Source: a virus. From it: DNA of 64,000 bases. The translations under genes and the position numbers were made by a program. The notes below the pieces were generated by a model that was given only the letters and a program-made list of their open reading frames with translations, ran no database searches and was not told the origin of the DNA. The DNA is taken from IMG/VR virus record IMGVR_UViG_3300014819_000003, positions 27,276 to 91,275 of that record. One strand, written 5' to 3'. Below are positions 52,589-60,848 of the stretch, piece after piece (within the stretch, counting starts at the first letter, position 1; each line of letters starts with the position of its first letter).

Positions 52589-52798
52589 GTGATTATAAAA
52601 GATTTAAATCAAATGGAAAAAATAGTTTCCAAAAACAAAAACCTAAATTGGGTTGGTTGGGATATTGCAGATCGTCGTCGTACAGAGGCTGGCAGAACTG
52701 CTATTAACGGTGTTAGAGTAGATGGTCAATGGTACGTCCAGACAATTTATCCACTTACTAGCAACGGATGGGATTTACCGAATAAGTATAGGATGTAA
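52589..52798 (+). CDS. Small hypothetical protein
   Basis: A 69-residue protein with a GTG start that overlaps the previous stop region. It has a Trp-rich core (NWVGWDIADRRR, GQWYVQTIYP). The sequence resembles short conserved phage proteins but no role is assigned. It is followed four bases later by the WhiB gene. Confidence 0.5.
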   Translation: MIIKDLNQMEKIVSKNKNLNWVGWDIADRRRTEAGRTAINGVRVDGQWYVQTIYPLTSNGWDLPNKYRM

Positions 52799-52801
52799 GC
52801 C

Positions 52802-53083
52802 ATGAAGCAGCACCTCTGGAAAGATGATGCTTTGTGTCTAGGATCAGATACAAATATATTCTTTGATGTATATGAAGAAAAAACAGATACAAGAGAGTTT
52901 GTTGATTCTCTTTGTCGTACCTGCCCAGTAGCAAGACAATGTTTTGCTGTTGGTGTCTCTGGTAAAGAGTGGGGCATATGGGGCGGGGTATATTTAGAAG
53001 AAGGCGAAATATCAAAAGAATTTAATAATCATAAGACTAAACAAGATTGGTCTTATACTTGGCAAGCATTAACGATGGGATAG
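52802..53083 (+). CDS. WhiB-family transcriptional regulator
   Basis: A 93-residue WhiB protein. Four conserved cysteines, C12, C38, C41 and C47 (CRTCPVARQC), bind a 4Fe-4S cluster, and the GIWGG turn follows near 58-62. The family is confined to Actinobacteria and their phages. It may act with the host sigma factor on host or phage promoters, or block a host WhiB. It uses ATG 52802 with little SD. Confidence 0.9.
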   Translation: MKQHLWKDDALCLGSDTNIFFDVYEEKTDTREFVDSLCRTCPVARQCFAVGVSGKEWGIWGGVYLEEGEISKEFNNHKTKQDWSYTWQALTMG

Positions 53084-53085
53084 TT

Positions 53086-53316
53086 ATGTATACGGATAAT
53101 ATGCGTAGGGCTTTTCGTTCTATACCTGCTCCAAATAATTTTGCTATTTCTCTTATTGACAATGAGCACTTTCTTACGATAAAATTAGATGAGAAGTCGT
53201 TCTTGCCATTAACACATGACGAGAAAATAGAAGCGGTGAAATACGTCACCCTTGTTAAGAAGGCTTTAGAGATGGAGGGGGCTGTTGTGCTAGTAACACG
53301 AGAGCCATTAAAATGA
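53086..53316 (+). CDS. Small hypothetical protein
   Basis: A 76-residue protein from ATG 53086 (ATG 53101 is an alternative). It is a compact alpha/beta domain (FAISLIDNEHFLTIKL, then a helix and GAVVLVTREP). It lies between WhiB and a zinc-ribbon gene with a 4-nt overlap downstream. The function is unknown. Confidence 0.55.
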   Translation: MYTDNMRRAFRSIPAPNNFAISLIDNEHFLTIKLDEKSFLPLTHDEKIEAVKYVTLVKKALEMEGAVVLVTREPLK

Positions 53317-53444
53317 TAAAATTATTATTCAAATCTTTAGTTTGCATTGCCAAAGATCATCAGTTTATTGATGTTGGCAAATGCCCCTTTACTGGTAACA
53401 AATATAAAATGTGCACAAGGTGTCAAGAAATGGTAACAGCATAA
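53313..53444 (+). CDS. Small DUF1660-like zinc-ribbon protein
   Basis: A 43-residue protein with a hydrophobic start, DHQF, and cysteines at KCPF and CTRC, the layout of DUF1660-type phage zinc proteins. It is bracketed by 4-nt and 1-nt overlaps and so is part of a coupled run of small genes. Confidence 0.6.
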   Translation: MIKLLFKSLVCIAKDHQFIDVGKCPFTGNKYKMCTRCQEMVTA

Positions 53445-53941
53445 TGCAAACCTTTTTACCTCATTCAACATTTACTAAATGTGCTCAGGCTCTTGATAAT
53501 AAAAGACTAAACAAGCAGATACTTGAAGGCTATCAGATTCTTAATGTTAATTCTGGTATGTCAAAAACTGGTGGATGGCGTAATCATCCTGCAGTTCTTA
53601 TGTGGAAAGGTCATGAAGGCAGTCTACTTGAATACATAGGAGAGATGGTAAAAGAAGCAAAACTTCGTGGCATAAATACCGACGGTAACGAAAATAACAT
53701 TAAAGCCTTATTTAATAAGGTAGGAGACATGTGGAATTATGATGTTCCAACATGGATGCATGATAATGTAAAACTTATGCGTGTTATTACTACACATAGA
53801 TCAAACCTATTTAAGAAAGATCCTTTGTATTATGCTAGGTATCAGGTTGCTATGAATAGTCCTTATAATACTCCTTGCTGCCCTGATCGTAAAATACCGT
53901 GCCAGTACTACTGGGTAACACATGAAAGTAGAGTACAATAG
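53444..53941 (+). CDS. Pyrimidine-dimer DNA glycosylase-like protein
   Basis: A 165-residue protein resembling the Pyr_excise/MSMEG_6728 family related to T4 endonuclease V: MQTFLPHSTF, ALDNKRLNKQILEGYQIL and GWRNHPAVLMWKGHE. It would repair UV dimers in phage or host DNA, which suits a phage of sunlit water. It has a TAATG junction with the previous gene. The 3' end overlaps the next frame only if an upstream ATG is used. Confidence 0.7.
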   Translation: MQTFLPHSTFTKCAQALDNKRLNKQILEGYQILNVNSGMSKTGGWRNHPAVLMWKGHEGSLLEYIGEMVKEAKLRGINTDGNENNIKALFNKVGDMWNYDVPTWMHDNVKLMRVITTHRSNLFKKDPLYYARYQVAMNSPYNTPCCPDRKIPCQYYWVTHESRVQ

Positions 53942-53945
53942 TAGT

Positions 53946-54380
53946 ATGGAGATATTAACAATAGTATTAGGAATCTTTACAATATCTTTTGCAATAGCAT
54001 ATGCTGTATCTGTATCAAGAATAAAAAAAATGACAGAAGCGTTTGCTCAAGTTCTAATAAGTCAGGCTCAACTAGAAGCAGCATATGAAAATTATGCAAA
54101 AGCAAAAAGCATTGTTGATGATACAGATGTTCATACTCAAAGTTTTATTAAATTTCTTTCAGATTCTCGTGACTGGGCATTTCAGTATATTGAAGAAGTT
54201 CAGGGTGGTTTAAAAAAGTTTATAAATGAAATACAGCCACAAATAGAATACTATGACAAATATGGCGCTGCGGTTGAAGGTATGGTTGCTCCACATGATT
54301 TTGCATTGAAAAAGATATCTGCAGAATTAAAAGAGTTAAAAAAACTTTTACCAGAAGAAACGCCAGATGATAGACGCTAG
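53946..54380 (+). CDS. Membrane protein with coiled coil
   Basis: A 144-residue protein from ATG 53946; ATG 53922 is an in-frame alternative inside the previous gene. One transmembrane helix (IVLGIFTISFAIAYAVSV, about 5-22) is followed by a long coiled coil (about 25-140). It overlaps the next gene by 14 nt. The function is unknown. Confidence 0.55.
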   Translation: MEILTIVLGIFTISFAIAYAVSVSRIKKMTEAFAQVLISQAQLEAAYENYAKAKSIVDDTDVHTQSFIKFLSDSRDWAFQYIEEVQGGLKKFINEIQPQIEYYDKYGAAVEGMVAPHDFALKKISAELKELKKLLPEETPDDRR

Positions 54381-54564
54381 AGGAATACCAACCTGCAGAT
54401 GCCCAAACTGTGGAGATACCTTGTTTAGGGCATTAGTTTCTTTTGATCCAGATACTTATACAATAGGAATGTACCATTTAGATATTCAATGTCACAGTTG
54501 TGGTGCACTTGCTACTGCTCCGACACCATTAGATAACCCTACAGAAACCAATGATCAAATATAA
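54367..54564 (+). CDS. Small zinc-ribbon protein
   Basis: A 65-residue protein with two knuckles, CRCPNCG near 10-16 and CHSCG near 42-46, a rubredoxin/zinc-ribbon pattern. It is one of about ten small Cys-rich proteins in the window. It overlaps both neighbours. Confidence 0.6.
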   Translation: MIDARGIPTCRCPNCGDTLFRALVSFDPDTYTIGMYHLDIQCHSCGALATAPTPLDNPTETNDQI

Positions 54565-54718
54565 ATTAAAACGAGCAGAAGAAGTTTATGCATATGATTA
54601 CCCAGTATGCGAGATAAAAGATTGCACAGAAAAAAGTGACAGACTTGCAATGACAGAAACAAGATTTGTTGACTTCTGTAAAAAACATCACGAAGAATAT
54701 ATATTGGGAGAGTTATGA
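54551..54718 (+). CDS. Small Cys/His protein
   Basis: A 55-residue protein from ATG 54551 to TGA 54718. Cys and His residues (VCEIKDC, FCKKHH) could form a zinc site. It overlaps the preceding gene by 14 nt and the XapX gene by 4 nt. Confidence 0.6.
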   Translation: MIKYKLKRAEEVYAYDYPVCEIKDCTEKSDRLAMTETRFVDFCKKHHEEYILGEL

Positions 54719-54873
54719 GAGAAATATTACTATCAGTATTAACAGGTTTTGGATGCGGTATTGCATTTGCTGCATTCAAATTGCCAGTTCCAGCCCCGCC
54801 AGTTTTTTCAGGCGTAGCAGGAATTATTGGGCTTTGGGCTGGCTATGCTATACTAGTTAAAGTCATATCCTAG
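54715..54873 (+). CDS. XapX-like membrane protein
   Basis: A 52-residue protein matching the XapX/DUF1427 pattern: hydrophobic first helix (LLSVLTGFGCGIAFAAF), the strongly conserved KLPVPAPPVFSG turn and a second helix (GIIGLWAGYAIL). The function of the family is unknown. The gene contains a -10 box (54846-54854) for the next gene. Confidence 0.8.
   Translation: MREILLSVLTGFGCGIAFAAFKLPVPAPPVFSGVAGIIGLWAGYAILVKVIS
54846..54854 (+). promoter_or_regulatory. Extended -10 promoter inside the XapX gene
   Basis: TGC then TATACT at 54849-54854. A TAGGAGGA SD and ATG 54883 follow. Confidence 0.5.
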
Positions 54874-54882
54874 GAGGAACAA

Positions 54883-55134
54883 ATGACACAAAAAGAACTA
54901 AAGGCAATGCTTGCATCATACGCACGTTCAGTCGTTGGTGCAGCAGCAGCGCTGTACGCTGCAGGAGTAACAGATCCAAAAGATCTATGGGCAGCACTTG
55001 TTGGTGCGCTAATTCCAGTAGCAGCACGTGCAGTCAATCCTAACGATCCAGCATTTGGACGTTTGCCAGCAGCATCTGCTGTTGAGTCGGCTTTGAAGAA
55101 GGCTAAGTCAAAGAAGGCTAAAGACGCAGAGTAA
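54883..55134 (+). CDS. Small Ala-rich hydrophobic phage protein
   Basis: An 83-residue protein with two amphipathic or membrane helices (YARSVVGAAAALYAAG and DLWAALVGALIPVAARAV), the phrase NPNDPAFGR, and a Lys-rich tail (KKAKSKKAK). It has its own promoter, a strong SD, C-rich codons and a terminator, so it is likely abundant. It could be a minor virion protein or a holin. It ends the plus-strand block. Confidence 0.55.
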   Translation: MTQKELKAMLASYARSVVGAAAALYAAGVTDPKDLWAALVGALIPVAARAVNPNDPAFGRLPAASAVESALKKAKSKKAKDAE

Positions 55135-55154
55135 TTAACTATTCTGTTATAGAG

Positions 55155-55182
55155 AGCGGGCTTAGAAATAGGCCCGCTTTTT
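55155..55182 (+). terminator. Terminator at the end of the plus-strand block
   Basis: AGCGGGC (55155-55161) pairs with GCCCGCT (55172-55178), followed by T. It separates the plus-strand genes from the converging minus-strand cassette. Confidence 0.85.
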
Positions 55183-56230
55183 ATTTTAAAGAATCAAACA
55201 ATTCTAAATATTTATCTTTAAGAATTTCTGGAGAAAAAGATTCAATACCTATATCTAAAGCCTTCTGTTTAAGTTGCATTTGATCCTTTTTTCTCATACT
55301 AATATAGTTGTCAATAAGTCTTGCTAATTGTTTGGGGTCACCTGAATATACATCAATAATAGATTTTGCTCTAAATTCTCCAACTTTTTCTGCATCTATC
55401 AACCATTCTTTTGGCAAAACTTGATTATTAGGTGATAGGTCTGTCATAAAAACTGGAAGCCCACTGATCAATGCTTCATTCATTGGAAGGCAAAGTCCAG
55501 CATATCTTCTTGGCAAAATCATAGCGTCATATCCAGCATATAGATCTTCTCTGTTTTTTATATTTTGATGACGAAACGAAACTCGTGGATCTCGTGGTCT
55601 TCCTTCTAATTCAGTCTGGGAAGTTATAACCAAACTATAATCTTCTTTAGAATATTTTAGCATCTCAAGAACTGTATCTGTACCATTTCTATCTCTGGCA
55701 GCCTTTTTTCCAGCCACATGTAAAATACGATTATGAGTTCTAGCCATGTTTTCATTTCTTGCTTTATTGAATAGACTTATATCTGTTGGTGGGGGTAAAT
55801 GAATAAGTTTAGCCTGATCTCCAAACCTAGTCTGCATTTCTTCAAACTTCCATAGGCTAGGTGCCACAAGAACATCTGGAAGAGACTCATCTTTACGCTC
55901 TATATTGACTAAAAACTCATAGTTATATTGCAGTATTGTTTTAACACCCATGTCTCTTGCTATATCTATAAATAAAGAAGAATAAAATGTTTCACAAGAA
56001 AAAACTACATCTAAATCTCTAAGGAATGATATTATTTCTCCACGCTTAGGAAATCCAAATCTAGTGACTGCTTGTTCATAGCCTTGATACCAATCAATAT
56101 TTTGTTTATTTTTATTAAATGAACTAGAATCAATTATAAGAACTTTTCTTGGATTTAACATTTTTACAAGTTCTCTGGTTTGATTACCGAGGCCAGTATT
56201 ATCGCACCTTACTATCATTCCCAGGTTCAT
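55181..56230 (-). CDS. GT-B glycosyltransferase (GT4-like)
   Basis: A 349-residue glycosyltransferase, last gene of the minus-strand cassette. The N-terminal domain includes RCDNTGLGNQTRELVK and FSCETFYSS. The donor-binding half has ILHVAGKKAARDRNGTD and a LPRRYAGLCLPMNEALISG segment with the conserved acidic position. It overlaps the next gene by 4 nt (ATGA). The donor and acceptor are unknown. Confidence 0.8.
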   Translation of the reverse strand: MNLGMIVRCDNTGLGNQTRELVKMLNPRKVLIIDSSSFNKNKQNIDWYQGYEQAVTRFGFPKRGEIISFLRDLDVVFSCETFYSSLFIDIARDMGVKTILQYNYEFLVNIERKDESLPDVLVAPSLWKFEEMQTRFGDQAKLIHLPPPTDISLFNKARNENMARTHNRILHVAGKKAARDRNGTDTVLEMLKYSKEDYSLVITSQTELEGRPRDPRVSFRHQNIKNREDLYAGYDAMILPRRYAGLCLPMNEALISGLPVFMTDLSPNNQVLPKEWLIDAEKVGEFRAKSIIDVYSGDPKQLARLIDNYISMRKKDQMQLKQKALDIGIESFSPEILKDKYLELFDSLK

Positions 56231-56976
56231 TCTTTATACCCCCAGACTAAATCATCTGTAGTAAACTTTCTTGTTCCTTCACGACCATCTAAATGATATG
56301 ATCTTTTTATTCCACCTTCTGGATGATAGATCCAAAGTTTATGTTTGCTCCAACCAAGATCTCCATGAATTTTGCAGTCTTCAATTACAATACCATGAAA
56401 ACCATCTTCAATAAATGTTCCTTTCCATGCTTTTTGTAAAACCTCATTTCTATAATATATGACTCTAGATAAATGTGGTCTCTGACTCCACTGAGAAGTT
56501 TTCATAAATCCATCTTCTAAACCAAACATTAAATGATTATGTTCGTGTGGAATCTGTTGTTCAAAGTGAAATCTAATTGTATTTGCTTTATCATACTCAA
56601 ACATATCTAAACATTTTTGCCAATCAATATTATCAGATGTAAGTGGTGCATCACCTTCAACATAAAGCAGTATTGGTGTTTTTATTAGATTTATTGTATC
56701 AAGCATCATATTAGTTTGATGCTCATGATTTCTAAATACTACTGGCAATACATTTTTCCACTCGTGCATACACTTCCAAAGAACTCTATTTTTATATTCA
56801 TCATAATCTTTTTTACGATCTCGCTGTTCTTCACGAAGTCCATCTATCTGCATAATTATTTCATTTTCTGGAAAGTGTTTACGAATAGCAGCAACTGTTT
56901 CGTCTATAATTCTGGTATCTGGATGGCTAGGCAAAACCGAGGTAGCCATAACAATAGTAACATCTCTAAGATGCAT
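56227..56976 (-). CDS. GT-A-like glycosyltransferase
   Basis: A 249-residue protein with the GT-A beginning (VTIVMATSVLPSHPDT) and an acidic metal-site stretch LLYVEGDAPLTSDN, which stands in for DxD. Later, IRFHFEQQIPHE and a LDGREGTRKF loop complete the domain. The 3' end overlaps the downstream gene by 4 nt. It most likely adds a hexose to a glycan; the substrate is unknown. Confidence 0.7.
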   Translation of the reverse strand: MHLRDVTIVMATSVLPSHPDTRIIDETVAAIRKHFPENEIIMQIDGLREEQRDRKKDYDEYKNRVLWKCMHEWKNVLPVVFRNHEHQTNMMLDTINLIKTPILLYVEGDAPLTSDNIDWQKCLDMFEYDKANTIRFHFEQQIPHEHNHLMFGLEDGFMKTSQWSQRPHLSRVIYYRNEVLQKAWKGTFIEDGFHGIVIEDCKIHGDLGWSKHKLWIYHPEGGIKRSYHLDGREGTRKFTTDDLVWGYKE

Positions 56977-57817
56977 TTAGATCCTCCATGATTTTAAATG
57001 CAAAATCTCTTTTATATTTAAGCCACCAGCATACCACCTTATGAAGGTTTGCAGGATAGTCATTCATTAGTTCTAGATATATTTTAGATAAATCATTCCA
57101 GTCATGTGTTAGTTGTACTGGTATAGATTTGCCATAAATATAGTCATAGTAGTTTATTTCTCTGCCCTGCGAATCTTTTCTATCTCCTATGGGTAAGGTA
57201 AGCATTTCTATAGCCTCAAAGAATCTAAATGAATCTATTACTTGTGCACCAGATGGTGCTGGAGCAACCTTAGCGCTTGCTAATTTTCGATAGTACTCCT
57301 GTGGTGGGTCACCCTGTGCAAAGCCCTCTGTAGGGCAGTACAGAGCGTTTTCCATGCTGGACATGGCCTTGGCTAACTCCTGCCTGCGTTGATGTGTAAT
57401 CTGTCCGCCAAAATAAATATTATGTTGTTTAATAGGATAATTAGGAAGATTGTTTTTTAGATGTTGAGGAACGCCGATAAAAAATCTATTATATTTTTCG
57501 TGTTTCTGGTGCGGGTATTGAATCCAAATACTTATATTAGGATGTTTAATGGCATCAGCATTAAACAAAGCACACTCATCTCCCGTTATAAATAATACAA
57601 CACGATTAAGGTTTGCTAATTCTTGATTGATTTGTTCTTCACTACCTGCGTTTCCTTGACCTGGTATTACAACAAAAGCCCTATCATCTTTTGGTATATT
57701 ATTTACTACAACTTGTTCTATATGATTACGTTCAAATGAGGATCGTAGTAGTTCATAATCCCATTTGCCATCAGCAGAGTCAAGTAGATTTGTAGAAAAA
57801 ATATAGGCTTTTATCAT
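56966..57817 (-). CDS. Exostosin-like glycosyltransferase
   Basis: A 283-residue protein. ATG 57817 is chosen over an in-frame ATG at 57832 because it makes the ATGA overlap with the previous gene. The C-terminal half has the exostosin-type phrase SAKVAPAPSGAQVIDSFRFFEAIEML. The N-terminal Rossmann half has FVVIPGQGNAGS. Confidence in the GT class is moderate. It overlaps the next gene by 11 nt. Confidence 0.65.
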   Translation of the reverse strand: MIKAYIFSTNLLDSADGKWDYELLRSSFERNHIEQVVVNNIPKDDRAFVVIPGQGNAGSEEQINQELANLNRVVLFITGDECALFNADAIKHPNISIWIQYPHQKHEKYNRFFIGVPQHLKNNLPNYPIKQHNIYFGGQITHQRRQELAKAMSSMENALYCPTEGFAQGDPPQEYYRKLASAKVAPAPSGAQVIDSFRFFEAIEMLTLPIGDRKDSQGREINYYDYIYGKSIPVQLTHDWNDLSKIYLELMNDYPANLHKVVCWWLKYKRDFAFKIMEDLNAS

Positions 57818-58401
57818 TTTATAATCTTCCATAAATCTTCTTCTACAATTAATTTTTCTATTAAATTATTATTGATTTGAGATTCATATTGTTTAATTGC
57901 TTTAATTTTTAAATCTGCATAACTTGTATTTATTTTATATAAGTTATATTTTGAATTAAATTTATATAGTCTTTTTAAATATAGTTCAGGATATAAAATT
58001 TTATATGGCAACTCTGCATAAATAAAATATGTTTTATTAAAATTGTCCATTAAACTAAAAAGAATATTGGATAAAAGTAAATGGTCTGGATGATGTATTC
58101 CCAATGGAATATAAATATTTTCATAATTAATAATAGTATCTTTTATCCAACTCAATAATAAACTTTCATCTTGTTTTCCATAAACATCATCTAATAAATC
58201 ATTATTAATAATGCTTGCACCAATTATTTGACAGGCGTACTCATGTTCTTTACGAAGCAATGTGTGTTTTTTAAAGCCAATATCATCATCAGGAATTCCA
58301 GCAAACGCTGATGCAATGGTAAAATTATTGTTTATACTAATATAGTCTCCCATAGAAAATATTGCATCATCTGTATGTGGAGAAAAAATTAAACTATTCA
58401 T
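57814..58401 (-). CDS. PIG-L/LmbE-type deacetylase
   Basis: A 195-residue deacetylase with the metal motif SPHTDD (H9, D11, D12) and a second HHPDH site (H104, H107). The family removes acetyl groups from N-acetylglucosamine on glycans or from mycothiol-like precursors. With the glycosyltransferases it suggests a modified amino sugar. It is AT-rich even by the standards of the cassette, with many runs of A and T. It overlaps its neighbours by 4 nt. Confidence 0.85.
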   Translation of the reverse strand: MNSLIFSPHTDDAIFSMGDYISINNNFTIASAFAGIPDDDIGFKKHTLLRKEHEYACQIIGASIINNDLLDDVYGKQDESLLLSWIKDTIINYENIYIPLGIHHPDHLLLSNILFSLMDNFNKTYFIYAELPYKILYPELYLKRLYKFNSKYNLYKINTSYADLKIKAIKQYESQINNNLIEKLIVEEDLWKIIK

Positions 58402-59147
58402 TTTCTAAAATACCAATGAGCCTCATGATTTTTTGCTAAAAACTCTCCACGATACCCTAGTGATTCTAAAAACCCTATTGTTTGCTCTGGAGTAGTGTTG
58501 TAGTCACGAATTCCAAGATCATCATGAATTGATATAAATATTTTTAAACTATTATTTTTTAATGTGTCTTCCGCACCTTTAAGAACTAAAAGTTCTGCAC
58601 CTTCAACGTCCATTGTAATTGCACTGGGCATTATGCCTGTTTCAGAAACAAAGTCATCAAGTTTAATAATTGGTATTTGTTCAGTATTATCATGAATATA
58701 TACATATTTATTTTTATCAATAATTGGACCTAAAGATCCTTTACCCCATCTATTAAGATCAGAACCTTCTCTGGTATCTGTTGTAATATCACCCATTAGT
58801 CCAGAATAACAACCACGTGGATCTATATTAAATCTTTTATACCACAATGCATGTATGTTGCCCCAAAATTCTGGAGTAGGCTCAATTAAAACCATATTTT
58901 CTGGTCCAACTATTTCAGCATAAACAAGGTTGCACCAACCAGACTCTGTTCCAATGTCAAAAAGAACATCACCTTTGCTAAGATGCTGTTTCATGCTTTC
59001 AATTCTTTCTCGTTCCCAATAGTCCCAAACATCCCAACTTGCTAGTGGCTCATTAAGAGTAAGTGTATAATCATAATTGAAACTTTCACCCTGACGAAGA
59101 TATCCAACTTCTTTCCATTTAATGTCATCTCTTTCTATAAACATCAT
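58398..59147 (-). CDS. FkbM-family methyltransferase (first copy)
   Basis: A 249-residue SAM methyltransferase. ATG 59147 overlaps the upstream stop by 4 nt and has AAAGGAG as SD. The SAM-binding motif is LFDIGTESGWCNLVYAE with the acid in LIEPTPEFW. The FkbM-specific ITMDVEGAELLVLKGAE and IFISIHDD segments follow. FkbM enzymes methylate hydroxyls on sugars or polyketides. A second copy is at 60849-61538. Confidence 0.85.
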   Translation of the reverse strand: MMFIERDDIKWKEVGYLRQGESFNYDYTLTLNEPLASWDVWDYWERERIESMKQHLSKGDVLFDIGTESGWCNLVYAEIVGPENMVLIEPTPEFWGNIHALWYKRFNIDPRGCYSGLMGDITTDTREGSDLNRWGKGSLGPIIDKNKYVYIHDNTEQIPIIKLDDFVSETGIMPSAITMDVEGAELLVLKGAEDTLKNNSLKIFISIHDDLGIRDYNTTPEQTIGFLESLGYRGEFLAKNHEAHWYFRK

Positions 59148-60097
59148 ATGCCCAACTCCTTTAGTATTTGTTCCCATCTATGAACATATGTATGCTCACG
59201 TTTAGTTCTTTCATGCCCTCGTAATCTTATCTGCTCTCTTTCATCATCATGTTCTAAATAATAATCTATCTTTTTCTTAAGATCATCAAGATTACCGTGT
59301 TCGTACCAAACAACTTCATCATCTTTAAAATATTGATCAAGACCAACTATCTTAGGATAAATAGTAAACCCACCACGACCAGTACTTTCAAACAATCTAT
59401 CACTTGTATAATATGGATAGTTAAAGTTAATATTTAATGTGTCACCGATTGCAATTTTACTACGAGCATATATACGATTAAGTGCATCGCCTCTTACAGT
59501 TCCAGTATCACCATCTCCACCCACATGACAAAAACGATCCGCATATGTTTCTCTTAAGAAATCTATAAGTTGTGGCCTAAAAGGATACTCTTGATGATAC
59601 CTTTTACTTCCAACAAAAATAACATCATAATCGTAATACTTTTTATTTTTATCTGGATGAATATAACATTCCTTGTCATAAACTCCAGGTGGCATAAAAT
59701 GACCTTTAACCTTTGTATTTTTATTAAACCAGTCTGCCATTAGTTTATCTACAGTAAAAAAGTGACCTATTGATCTATAGAAACCATCATTTTCAAGATC
59801 CTTTTGTCTGTTGATACCAAACCAAAGATCAAGATGATATGTCATTGTTGGTATTCCGTGCTTTTTTAATTCATGCAAAACATCAATCATATCTATGCTA
59901 CCAGGAGTTTGCCATCCATGAGTATGAACCCATATAAATAAATCAGAGTCAAGAGCCTCACTATAAATTACTTTAGCCTTTACCTTACGCTCTTGTAGTT
60001 TTATTACCGTGTGACCTAATGATTCAAGCGATGCCGCATGATGATTTTCGCTAGAATAGGGAACTTCAAAGTTTCCTAAAAAAGTAATTCGTGCCAA
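59144..60097 (-). CDS. CgeB-like glycosyltransferase
   Basis: A 317-residue glycosyltransferase of the CgeB/Glyco_trans_1_2 type: N-terminal ITFLGNFEVPYSSENHH and FIWVHTHGW, then DVIFVGSKRYHQ and the donor-site segment DRLFESTGRGGFTIYP. It starts at TTG 60097 with a GGAGG SD 6 nt away. It is the first gene of the left half of the cassette and lies behind the minus-strand promoter at 60119-60127. Confidence 0.8.
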   Translation of the reverse strand: MARITFLGNFEVPYSSENHHAASLESLGHTVIKLQERKVKAKVIYSEALDSDLFIWVHTHGWQTPGSIDMIDVLHELKKHGIPTMTYHLDLWFGINRQKDLENDGFYRSIGHFFTVDKLMADWFNKNTKVKGHFMPPGVYDKECYIHPDKNKKYYDYDVIFVGSKRYHQEYPFRPQLIDFLRETYADRFCHVGGDGDTGTVRGDALNRIYARSKIAIGDTLNINFNYPYYTSDRLFESTGRGGFTIYPKIVGLDQYFKDDEVVWYEHGNLDDLKKKIDYYLEHDDEREQIRLRGHERTKREHTYVHRWEQILKELGI

Positions 60098-60118
60098 ATT
60101 ATACCTCCACTTCTAAAT

Positions 60119-60127
60119 ATTATATCA
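60119..60127 (-). promoter_or_regulatory. Extended -10 promoter for the glycan cassette
   Basis: On the minus strand TGA is followed by TATAAT (plus coordinates 60119-60124). The GGAGG SD and TTG start of the glycosyltransferase follow. It touches the divergent box for the next gene. Confidence 0.6.
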
Positions 60128-60136
60128 TGCTATAAT
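60128..60136 (+). promoter_or_regulatory. Extended -10 promoter, divergent
   Basis: TGC then TATAAT at 60131-60136, immediately next to the minus-strand box at 60119-60127. It serves the plus-strand gene at 60154. Confidence 0.6.
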
Positions 60137-60153
60137 TGTTTGACGGGGTAAAA

Positions 60154-60846
60154 ATGAATTTTGTATACATATGTCGTGGTGGAGAGAATGAAGAACTTAG
60201 ATATTCTCTTAGATCAGTTGCTGCCAGTTTTCCAGACTCTAACATATGGGTTGTTGGCGGTATTCCAAAATGGTATTCTGGTAGTAAAATATCCATAGAG
60301 CAAAACGCTGGCAAATGGGCTAATGCTATAAATAACTTAAATGCAATAATTGAATCTTCCGATATACCAGAAGAGTTTGTTTTGATGAATGATGATTTCT
60401 TTATCATAAACAAGATAGACTCAATTAAACATTATCATGAAGGTCTTTTGCTTGATAAGATAGAAAAATATAATGAACTTAAAATGGATCCCAACTATGT
60501 AAAAAAACTTGGGCATACCTATGCAAGACTACAAAGAATGGGAGTAGAAAATCCAATTAGTTATGAAACGCATACTCCAATGACCATGCTAAAAGGCAGA
60601 TTAGAAGAGATTATGCAGTACTGTCCTCCTAGTTTATGGAGATCAATGTATGGCAATGTTCATCATGTGGGCGGGGAACAAATAAAAGACGTAAAGGTAT
60701 ACTATCGTGATAGATTTGCAACTATATCTCATGATTATACAGCGTCAGATTTACCAGTATTATCAACAGATGATGAGTCTTTTGTAACTGTAAGAGATTT
60801 AATATTAAAGAAAAAGTTTACAAAGAAAAGTAAATACGAAAAATAA
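60154..60846 (+). CDS. Stealth-like sugar-phosphate transferase
   Basis: A 230-residue protein from ATG 60154 after ACGGGG. It has the Stealth/GT-A pattern: FVYICRGGENEELRYSLRS at the start, IWVVGGIPKWY and the acidic FVLMNDDFFII site. Stealth proteins are hexose-1-phosphate transferases in capsule synthesis. It is the only plus-strand gene in the cassette and converges on the FkbM gene three bases away. Confidence 0.65.
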   Translation: MNFVYICRGGENEELRYSLRSVAASFPDSNIWVVGGIPKWYSGSKISIEQNAGKWANAINNLNAIIESSDIPEEFVLMNDDFFIINKIDSIKHYHEGLLLDKIEKYNELKMDPNYVKKLGHTYARLQRMGVENPISYETHTPMTMLKGRLEEIMQYCPPSLWRSMYGNVHHVGGEQIKDVKVYYRDRFATISHDYTASDLPVLSTDDESFVTVRDLILKKKFTKKSKYEK

Positions 60847-60848
60847 AA

